Assembly: GCA_009885605.1 (NCBI GenBank)
Contig: VFKK01000204.1
Location: forward strand, 1 to 9,399
Source: Cyclobacteriaceae bacterium
GTDB taxonomy: Bacteria > Bacteroidota > Bacteroidia > Cytophagales > Cyclobacteriaceae
Direction of reading: 5' to 3'
DNA length: 9,399 bases
Below the pieces are notes generated by a model. It was not told where the DNA came from. It saw only the letters and a program-made list of their open reading frames with translations, and did not search any database. The translations under genes were made by a program, and so were the position numbers. Below, in pieces: positions 1-5,540 of the stretch (position 1 is its first letter; every line of letters begins with the position of its first letter).

Positions 1-532
1 ATTTTCATTGATGAATGAAGAAGTTTGGCAAAAAGGAATCTTAGATTCCCTCGGCCAACAAAATTTTTATTCTAAAAACATTAAAAAATACCAGTGGAAA
101 TCAAGAGTCAATGCCTTCGTTGTTAAAGTTTTAGACCCCACACAAGTAGATGCCGCAAGGTCCGAATTAAAAGGGCAAGAACTTAATGAGGCATTAGTGA
201 GCAAATTTGAGATTGATTATAAAACAAACAAGCCGTTGTCATACCAAGCTGAATCAGGATTTGTAGAATTTGCGGATCATCCGGTTTTGTCAAAAGCTGA
301 TTTGAAACTTCCCTATCAGGAGATAGAATCAGAAGGAAGAATAATCATCGTACTGATAGGTGAAAAACTCCCTGCAGAGTCCAAAAAATTTGAGGAAACC
401 CGCGGTTTGGTAATCAGAGATTATCAGGACTTTCTGGACAATTCCTTACTTGAAAAGGTAAAAAGCAAATACCCTGTAGTAATTAACGCTCAGGTAAAGG
501 AAGAAGCTTTTATAGCCTTAAATCAACAGTGA
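1..532 (+). CDS. Peptidyl-prolyl cis-trans isomerase (parvulin/SurA-like), C-terminal part, cut by the window edge
   Basis: The reading frame is open to the left edge (codons start at position 2), so this is the 3' end of a longer gene; about 176 residues are visible, ending in TGA at 530-532. The sequence resembles the C-terminal region of the large multi-domain PpiC-type foldases of Bacteroidota: a segment like 'NEEVWQKGILDS', a motif 'YQWKSRVNA' opening a last domain, then 'FEETRGLVIRDYQDFLDN' and a closing 'LLEKVKSKYPVVIN', which recur in that family. Such proteins are periplasmic or outer-membrane-associated and help fold exported proteins. The PpiC catalytic domains themselves would lie upstream and are not visible. 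ATG at 11 and TTG at 8 are in frame but are probably internal codons, since no leader or signal peptide follows them. The next gene, 52 bases on, is a SurA homologue, which supports a folding operon. Family assignment is from pattern recall. Confidence 0.75.
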   Translation, partial: FSLMNEEVWQKGILDSLGQQNFYSKNIKKYQWKSRVNAFVVKVLDPTQVDAARSELKGQELNEALVSKFEIDYKTNKPLSYQAESGFVEFADHPVLSKADLKLPYQEIESEGRIIIVLIGEKLPAESKKFEETRGLVIRDYQDFLDNSLLEKVKSKYPVVINAQVKEEAFIALNQQ

Positions 533-551
533 TAACCAATACAGAAAATCA

Positions 552-574
552 TCAACCGGACTTTACCGGATTGA
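552..574 (+). repeat. Small imperfect hairpin in the surA leader
   Basis: TCAACCGG at 552-559 can pair with CCGGATTGA at 566-574 around the six-base loop ACTTTA, leaving one bulged A (570). It lies 10 bases before the surA ATG and 20 bases after the upstream stop codon. It has no T tract and is too weak for a terminator. It might mark an mRNA processing or translation-control site, or mean nothing; only the pairing is seen. Confidence 0.25.
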
Positions 575-584
575 ACAAATAAAA

Positions 585-1949
585 ATGAACGTACTAAGCC
601 GACTTTCCTTTACGCTATTTGCCTTCTTGCTAATTTCACCATCATTTGCACAGGAAACTGCAGCAACGGGCCAGGTGATTGACAAAATCATAGGAAAGGT
701 GGATAACAATATTTTGCTCGAATCAGAAGTGCAACAATCTTACATCGAGGCTGTAGCTCAATCCCAACAAGGCATTGATCCTCCTACTCGTTGTCAGGTT
801 TTTGAATCTTTGATGATTAATAAATTGATGGTGGCCAAAGCTGAGATCGACTCATTGACTGTCTCTGATGCAGAAGTAATGCTACAGGTAGAAAACAGAT
901 TCAATCAGGTAATGCAGCAATTCGGAGGAGATGAGGCTACTCTTGCTGAAGCTTATGGCAAAACCGGCGATCAATTGAAATCAGAGATAGAAGACGTGAT
1001 TCGAGAACAAATGATCGTTAAGAAAATGAGGGATAAAATCACCGAAGGTCTGACTGTTTCGCCGGCTGAGGTAAGAGAATTTTACAATAGCATTTCAAAA
1101 GATTCCCTTCCGTTCTTTTCTGCAGAAGTTACTGTAGGACAGATTGTCAAAAAGCCTGATGTAGATCCGCGGATTAAGGAAAATATGATTGCCCGGCTGA
1201 GGAAGATGAAACAGGATATTTTTGCCGGAAATGCAGATTTCGCCACACTAGCCAAGCAATATTCAGAAGATCCGGGTTCAGGACCTCAGGGTGGGGATCT
1301 TGGCTTTTTCCGACGAGGTGAATTAGCTCCTCAATATGAGGCCACCGCTCTTGGACTAAGACAAGGGGAAATCAGTGATCCCGTGGAAACAGACTTTGGT
1401 ATTCACATGATTCAATTGCTTGAAAATCGTGGGACTACTTTCAATACCCGTCATATCCTCTTGATTCCAAAAGCATCTGAAGAAGATTTGATAATGGCTG
1501 AAAAATATCTTGATAGCTTGAAAAGAGAAATTCAGGAAACGAGGCTTGATTTTGCAAAAGCAGCCAAAGACTACTCAGATGACAGGACGACATCAGATAA
1601 TGGTGGTTTCTTTAAAGATCCTGCTACTAATTCAATCAGATTGACTTTAAGGACTTTGGAAGACCCGGTTTTATATTTCACCCTCGACAGCATGGAAGTG
1701 GGATCAATTACCCCACCTATGAGATTTGAAGATCCTCGAGAAGGCTGGAAAGTCAGAATTCTATATTACGAAGCTAAATACCCTGCACATCGCGCCAATC
1801 TGCAGGATGATTACGAAAAATTGAAAGCTGCAACTTTGCGGAGAAAAGAGGAAGAACTTTTAGGAAAGTGGTTTGTCACAGCAAAGGAAGATGTCTTCAT
1901 TGACATCGATCCGGCTTACGACCGCTGCAATGTACTGGCAGGTAAATAA
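585..1949 (+). CDS. surA: SurA-type periplasmic chaperone / peptidyl-prolyl isomerase with two PpiC domains
   Basis: A 454-residue exported protein. Residues 1-23 form a signal peptide (hydrophobic core 'LFAFLLI', likely cleavage after 'SFA' before QET). Residues about 28-165 match the SurA N-terminal helical chaperone domain ('VIDKIIGKVDNNILLESEV'). Two parvulin/PpiC domains follow: about 182-283, with the typical 'FATLAKQYSEDPGS', 'GGDLGFFRRGEL' and 'FGIHMIQLLE' signatures, and about 285-395 ('TRHILLIP', 'FAKAAKDYSDD', 'GGFF'), which is more divergent. A C-terminal helix ('LQDDYEKLKAATLRRKEEE') returns to the chaperone module as in Escherichia coli SurA, about 430 residues. It would escort outer-membrane proteins through the periplasm. 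The ATG at 585 is preceded by an A-rich leader, normal for Bacteroidota, and begins the signal peptide. The only two cysteines are Cys70 and Cys448. It probably shares a transcript with the upstream isomerase and ends at the hairpin just past its stop. Confidence 0.9.
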   Translation: MNVLSRLSFTLFAFLLISPSFAQETAATGQVIDKIIGKVDNNILLESEVQQSYIEAVAQSQQGIDPPTRCQVFESLMINKLMVAKAEIDSLTVSDAEVMLQVENRFNQVMQQFGGDEATLAEAYGKTGDQLKSEIEDVIREQMIVKKMRDKITEGLTVSPAEVREFYNSISKDSLPFFSAEVTVGQIVKKPDVDPRIKENMIARLRKMKQDIFAGNADFATLAKQYSEDPGSGPQGGDLGFFRRGELAPQYEATALGLRQGEISDPVETDFGIHMIQLLENRGTTFNTRHILLIPKASEEDLIMAEKYLDSLKREIQETRLDFAKAAKDYSDDRTTSDNGGFFKDPATNSIRLTLRTLEDPVLYFTLDSMEVGSITPPMRFEDPREGWKVRILYYEAKYPAHRANLQDDYEKLKAATLRRKEEELLGKWFVTAKEDVFIDIDPAYDRCNVLAGK

Positions 1950-1988
1950 AAGAAGCCCGGGAGTTGATTCCCGGGCTTCTTTTATTTA
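1943..1988. terminator. Bidirectional intrinsic terminator between convergent genes
   Basis: A 20-bp perfect inverted repeat (1943-1962 with 1969-1988) surrounds a six-base loop GTTGAT. The core is the GC-rich AAGCCCGGGA/TCCCGGGCTT, flanked by A-rich sequence on the left and T-rich sequence on the right, so each strand reads a GC stem followed by T residues. It should stop surA transcription from the left and the ABC-exporter unit from the right. The stop codon of surA (1947-1949) and that of the opposing gene (1982-1984) lie in opposite arms and pair exactly with each other. Confidence 0.93.
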
Positions 1989-2299
1989 TTCCCAAACAAC
2001 GTTTTGAAAGCTAGTCCCAACTGCCTTAAACTCTCTTTAAAAAACCCTTTTGATTCCTGAAACTTAGGTTCAAATTCTTCCTTTTTCTCCTGAAACTCTC
2101 GCTCCAGCATCTCTTTCCCTTTTCTGAACTCCTCTTCTAAAGTTGTTTTATTGTCTTTGAGATCCTGAATTTTCTTCTCAATCTCCTCCTTTGCTTCCAT
2201 CCCGGCCTCAGCTCCTTTTTTGACCAATTCTTCGATTTTTTCACCGATTTCCTTTAGTACACTTTCGATATCCTTCGCAGTTGATTTATTTTCTTCCAT
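1982..2299 (-). CDS. Small Lys/Glu-rich helical protein of unknown function
   Basis: A 105-residue protein starting at ATG 2299-2297. I do not recognise a named family with certainty. It contains 24 Glu and 20 Lys, no Cys, Trp, Tyr or His, and almost no helix breakers between residues about 8 and 90, so a long helix or coiled coil is expected. The last ~20 residues ('GFFKESLRQLGLAFKTLFG') have Phe/Leu spaced as on one face of an amphipathic helix, which could touch a membrane. There is no signal peptide or transmembrane segment, so it is probably cytoplasmic. The composition is reminiscent of YtxH/apolipoprotein-like helical proteins, such as the one encoded at 6733, but no clear homology is visible. 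It sits 84 bases downstream of the ABC exporter on the same strand; no promoter box is seen in that gap, so co-transcription is likely. Its stop codon is inside the shared terminator stem. Confidence 0.7.
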   Translation of the reverse strand: MEENKSTAKDIESVLKEIGEKIEELVKKGAEAGMEAKEEIEKKIQDLKDNKTTLEEEFRKGKEMLEREFQEKKEEFEPKFQESKGFFKESLRQLGLAFKTLFGNK

Positions 2300-2383
2300 G
2301 TTTAAAAGTCTTTGAATTGTTGATATTCTGGAAGTTAGATACTTTTTATGAAAGCCTGTTTACCGGTTAGAAATTAACTTCGA

Positions 2384-4180
2384 TCAATCGTTATCCACAG
2401 GTTCTCCTGCTTGAGTTTGTTTGTCATAAAGCTCCGCATAAACACCTTTTTGATTCATCAGGGATTCATGATTTCCACGCTCTATGATACGCCCATCATG
2501 CAAGACGATAATTTGGTCAGCCAGTTTGGCAGAGGACACCCGATGTGAAATAATAATAGATGTCCGGTTTTCCATGATAGTTTTGAGAGCGTTCAGAATG
2601 ACATTCTCAGTCTTGGTATCTACTGCCGAAAGGCAATCATCCAAAATCAAAATTCTGGGTTCTTTTGCAATAGCTCGAGCAATTGACACTCGCTGCTTTT
2701 GTCCTCCTGAAAGAGTGATTCCACGCTCTCCGAGCATCGTTTCGAACCCTTTTGGAAACTCTATTATGTTTTGATAGACATCCGCGTCCTTGGCTGCCTT
2801 CTCGATAATCGAGGGGTCCGCTTTATCTATTCCAAAAGCAATGTTGTTGCCAATTGAATCTGAAAACAAGAAAACATCCTGCGGCACATAGCCCATTTGC
2901 CTTCTCAAATTCGAAATATCAAATAAGGCAATAGGTTTTCCATCGATTTTAATCATTCCGGAACTAGGGTCATACATCCTCATCAGCAAGTTTGCGATCG
3001 TGGATTTTCCCGAACCAGTAGTTCCAATGATTCCAAGAGTTTCACCCTCTTTGATCTCAAAACTGATGTTATCCAAAGCCTGAATCCCTGAGTCTGGATA
3101 GATGAAACTCATGTTTTCAACCTGAACACTACCTTTGATATCAGTTTGAAGATTTTCGGTGCTTAAGATATCATTGGTTTCATCCATAAATTCATTGATT
3201 CTGGTCTGAGAAGCCGCTGCCCGCTGTATGATGCTTGTCACCCATCCCAATGAAGTGACCGGCCATGCGAGCATGTTGACATACAAAATAAACTCTGCTA
3301 TCACCCCGTAGCCAATCTCTCCATTGATAACCTGAATCCCGCCTACGTACACGGTAATGATGGTTGATATTCCTACCAATGCCATAATGATGGGAAAGAA
3401 AAGTGCATTTACCCGGGTAAGGTGAATTGATTTGAGTTTATAATCTTCGCTTGCATCAGCAAAATTCCTAACACTATCACTTTCTCGTACAAAGGCTTTC
3501 AAAACCCGGATTCCGGAGAAAGCTTCTTGGACAAAAGTGCTTAGTTCAGATAGACTTCTTTGAATTTTTTCCGAACGCTCATTAATTAGGTTATTGACAT
3601 AATAGATACTGAGCGAAAGAACAGGAAGGGGTAAAAGTGAATAAAGGGTCAATTCAAGATTCACCGTAACCATATACCAAATCACAAGAGGAAACAAGAT
3701 CAAAACATTGAGCCCATACATAATAGCCGGACCCAAATACATTCTCACCCTGCCCACATCTTCCGTAATTCTGGCCATGAGATCTCCGGTACTGTTTTTT
3801 CTGTAAAAGCTTAGCGGGAGTCTTTGGTAATGCTCGAATATTTCATTTTTCATATCATACTCGATTTTCCGGGACATGATGATAATGGTCTGCCTGATAA
3901 GGAAAAGGAAAAAACCTCTTAAAAGAGCCATCGCAAGGATCAGCATTCCTAACACAAAAACAAATTGAAGAAAAATTTCTTGGGCTGATTCCCCTAATCC
4001 ACCCTTCGCCAATGGCCTGTAAAGAGAGAAACTCTCTACCACATAATCTATCGCCAATCGAACTAGCTGGGCAGGGATAATTACGAAAATATTTGAGATG
4101 ACCGTAAATACTATTCCCAAAAGCAACAAGCCCTTGTATTTGTACAAATACTTATTTATTCTCCAAAGTGACTTCACCAA
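2384..4180 (-). CDS. ABC exporter half-transporter (fused membrane and ATPase domains), MdlA/YheI-like
   Basis: About 598 residues with the type IV ABC exporter layout: a six-helix membrane domain (about 16-320; helices near 16-38, 70-97, 150-172, 175-195, 258-283, 290-315) and a C-terminal ATPase. ATPase motifs are Walker A 'GTTGSGKST' (386-394), Q-loop Gln434 in 'YVPQDVFLF', signature 'LSGGQKQR' (490-497), Walker B 'ILILDD' (510-515), D-loop 'SAVD' and H-loop His546 in 'ISHR'. The residue after Walker B is Asp515 where most exporters have catalytic Glu; 'LDDCLSAVDTKTE' resembles MdlA/YheI/LmrC subunits, which work in heterodimers with one impaired ATP site. No partner gene is adjacent. The substrate cannot be told: lipid, drug or peptide. 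No ATG start is available: an in-frame stop lies at 4192-4190, leaving TTG 4180 or GTG 4177 ('VKSLWRINKYLYKYK'); GTG seems at least as likely. The leader toward 4300 is shared with the divergent dehydrogenase gene. Confidence 0.88.
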   Translation of the reverse strand: MVKSLWRINKYLYKYKGLLLLGIVFTVISNIFVIIPAQLVRLAIDYVVESFSLYRPLAKGGLGESAQEIFLQFVFVLGMLILAMALLRGFFLFLIRQTIIIMSRKIEYDMKNEIFEHYQRLPLSFYRKNSTGDLMARITEDVGRVRMYLGPAIMYGLNVLILFPLVIWYMVTVNLELTLYSLLPLPVLSLSIYYVNNLINERSEKIQRSLSELSTFVQEAFSGIRVLKAFVRESDSVRNFADASEDYKLKSIHLTRVNALFFPIIMALVGISTIITVYVGGIQVINGEIGYGVIAEFILYVNMLAWPVTSLGWVTSIIQRAAASQTRINEFMDETNDILSTENLQTDIKGSVQVENMSFIYPDSGIQALDNISFEIKEGETLGIIGTTGSGKSTIANLLMRMYDPSSGMIKIDGKPIALFDISNLRRQMGYVPQDVFLFSDSIGNNIAFGIDKADPSIIEKAAKDADVYQNIIEFPKGFETMLGERGITLSGGQKQRVSIARAIAKEPRILILDDCLSAVDTKTENVILNALKTIMENRTSIIISHRVSSAKLADQIIVLHDGRIIERGNHESLMNQKGVYAELYDKQTQAGEPVDND

Positions 4181-4233
4181 ATAAAATCTTTAAAAACGAG
4201 GAATTAATTAATGGAAACTAGGAATGATAATCC

Positions 4234-4263
4234 TTTGAAGGCCAATAAAAGTATTTAATTTTG
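4234..4263 (+). promoter_or_regulatory. Bacteroidota-type promoter for the leucine dehydrogenase gene
   Basis: TTTG at 4234-4237 is followed after 18 bases by TAATTTTG at 4256-4263, a full match to the Bacteroidota -33/-7 pattern TTTG ... TAnnTTTG. Transcription would start near 4268-4270, giving a leader of about 55 bases before the ATG at 4324. The predicted start coincides with the left arm of the inverted repeat at 4269-4284. Confidence 0.55.
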
Positions 4264-4268
4264 TATCG

Positions 4269-4284
4269 GCCTTTTCCAAAAGGC
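4269..4284. repeat. Inverted repeat at the divergent promoters, possible operator or leader hairpin
   Basis: GCCTTTT (4269-4275) and AAAAGGC (4278-4284) form a perfect 7-bp dyad separated by CC. As RNA this would be a short hairpin; as DNA it is a symmetric site that a dimeric regulator could bind. It lies exactly between the plus-strand -7 box (4256-4263) and the minus-strand box (4291-4298), near the predicted start point of both transcripts. Binding is inferred; only the symmetry and position are seen. Confidence 0.4.
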
Positions 4285-4290
4285 ACAGCC

Positions 4291-4298
4291 CAAATATA
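4291..4298 (-). promoter_or_regulatory. Possible -7 box for the ABC-exporter unit
   Basis: On the minus strand 4298-4291 reads TATATTTG, a full match to TAnnTTTG. It would start a transcript near 4286 with about 106-109 bases of leader before the exporter. No convincing TTTG -33 box is found at the right distance (near 4317-4320), so this call is weak. It faces the dehydrogenase promoter, so the two transcripts would overlap head-on. Confidence 0.3.
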
Positions 4299-4323
4299 AC
4301 ACATTCTAAAAAGCTAAGTTCAC

Positions 4324-5424
4324 ATGTTAGAGATTAAAGCTACTGAAACCCTTCAAGAGGGTTCAATATTTGGTCAAATTACCTCCATGGATCACGAACA
4401 ACTCGTGGTCTGTCATGATCAGGCAACAGGCCTTAAAGCAATCATCGGAATTCATAATACCATTTTGGGACCTGCCCTTGGTGGCACCAGGATGTGGCCT
4501 TATGCAAGCGAGAAAGAAGCAATTACAGATGTATTGAGACTTTCCCGTGGCATGTCTTTCAAAAACTCTTTGGCAGGACTAAACCTGGGAGGGGGAAAAG
4601 CTGTGATTCTGGGAAATCCAAAATTGAAAAACGAGGCATTTTTAAGGAGGTTCGGAAGATTCATCGAGAGTCTTGGAGGAAGATATGTCACTGCTGAGGA
4701 TGTGAACATGAATACTGCAGATATGGAGTATATCAGAATGGAAACCAAACACGTAGCCGGCCTTCCTCAGATCAAAGGCGGAAGCGGAGATCCATCACCT
4801 GTGACTGCTTTTGGAACATACATGGGAATGAAAGCGGCAGCTAACAAAGCCTTCGGTTCTGATTCTCTTCAAGGAAAGAAAATAGGCGTTCAGGGTGTGG
4901 GACAGGTTGGAAAATACCTGATAGAATACCTTATCAAAGAAGGAGCTGAAGTTCTGGTCACTGATATTTTCGAGGACAAATTAAAGCAAGTTGCGAAAGC
5001 AACCGGAGCTTTGGCAGTTGATCCAAATTTGATTTACGACCTGCAAATGGATATTTATGCGCCATGTGCATTGGGAGCCACTGTGAATGATGAAACGATT
5101 GACAGATTGAAATGTCGCGTAATCGCCGGTGCGGCCAATAACCAATTGAAAGATGAAGAGAAACATGGAAAGATTCTGATGGAAAAAGGAATCATTTATG
5201 CCCCGGACTTTCTAATCAATGCGGGTGGGGTAATCAATGTGGGCGCTGAATACTTGGGTGGCTATCACAAAGACATTGTATTCAAACAAACTGAAAAAAT
5301 TTACGATACCTGTTTGAGTATTCTAAATAAAGCTGAATCGGAAAATATCCCTGCTCAGCAGGCGGCAATTGAAGTTGCAAAAGCCAGAATCGAAGCAATG
5401 GGAAGAGTAAAACTTCCATTCTAA
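4324..5424 (+). CDS. Leucine dehydrogenase family (Glu/Leu/Phe/Val dehydrogenase), NAD-dependent
   Basis: A 366-residue cytoplasmic enzyme closely resembling Bacillus leucine dehydrogenase, which converts branched-chain amino acids to 2-oxo acids with release of ammonia. The substrate domain shows 'LGPALGGTRMW' (48-58), substrate-binding Lys80 in 'GMSFKN', catalytic Lys92 in 'GLNLGGGKAVI' and conserved Asp126 in 'TAEDV'. The nucleotide domain has the 'GVQGVGQVG' loop (188-196) with Asp214 at the end of the second strand, which favours NAD over NADP. 'DIYAPCALGATVNDETI' and 'APDFLINAGGVINV' are family hallmarks. Length matches the usual ~365 residues and ATG 4324 is the first start after the promoter. 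In Bacteroidota the product oxo acids can also prime iso-branched fatty acids, so the role may be catabolic or lipid-linked; this is inference. It appears to be a single-gene unit with its own promoter and terminator. Specificity for Leu, Val or Phe is not certain from sequence. Confidence 0.9.
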   Translation: MLEIKATETLQEGSIFGQITSMDHEQLVVCHDQATGLKAIIGIHNTILGPALGGTRMWPYASEKEAITDVLRLSRGMSFKNSLAGLNLGGGKAVILGNPKLKNEAFLRRFGRFIESLGGRYVTAEDVNMNTADMEYIRMETKHVAGLPQIKGGSGDPSPVTAFGTYMGMKAAANKAFGSDSLQGKKIGVQGVGQVGKYLIEYLIKEGAEVLVTDIFEDKLKQVAKATGALAVDPNLIYDLQMDIYAPCALGATVNDETIDRLKCRVIAGAANNQLKDEEKHGKILMEKGIIYAPDFLINAGGVINVGAEYLGGYHKDIVFKQTEKIYDTCLSILNKAESENIPAQQAAIEVAKARIEAMGRVKLPF

Positions 5425-5443
5425 TTCCTCCTTCACTCAATTC

Positions 5444-5479
5444 AAAACCACCAAATTCCCTATTTCGGTGGTTTTTTTG
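5444..5479 (+). terminator. Intrinsic terminator after the leucine dehydrogenase gene
   Basis: AAAACCACC (5444-5452) pairs with GGTGGTTTT (5467-5475), a 9-bp stem. The stem can continue as AAAT (5453-5456) with ATTT (5462-5465) past one bulged C, closing a five-base loop. Seven T residues (5472-5478) follow the GC part. It lies 19 bases after the stop codon and separates this gene from the nusB cluster. Confidence 0.88.
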
Positions 5480-5515
5480 TCTTTCATCCAATGGGATTAC
5501 CCCGTTCAAAATCCC

Positions 5516-5523
5516 TATATTTG
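5516..5523 (+). promoter_or_regulatory. -7 promoter box for the nusB cluster
   Basis: TATATTTG at 5516-5523 fully matches TAnnTTTG and lies 17 bases before the nusB ATG, so the leader would be only about 12 bases. It follows the upstream terminator, where a new promoter is needed. A clear TTTG -33 box is not seen at the expected distance (around 5494), which lowers confidence. Confidence 0.45.
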
Positions 5524-5540
5524 CAATTCTTTCTGACGTT

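Noticed and set aside
8..13. TTG/ATG codons that could start the first gene
   Set aside because: The frame is open to the left edge, the product lacks a signal peptide, and its sequence matches the C-terminal part of a longer foldase, so these are taken as internal codons.
2300..2383. Separate promoter for the small helical protein gene
   Set aside because: No TAnnTTTG box is found on the minus strand in this gap, so co-transcription with the exporter is preferred.
2484..2774. Open frame of 96 codons on the plus strand, opposite the ABC ATPase domain
   Set aside because: It is antisense to the strongly conserved Walker B/signature region; the product has odd Ser/Arg/Ile-rich composition and no recognisable domain.
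4494..4748. Short open frames on both strands inside the leucine dehydrogenase gene
   Set aside because: They overlap the catalytic and substrate-binding region of a clear enzyme gene in other frames and show no domain or leader of their own.
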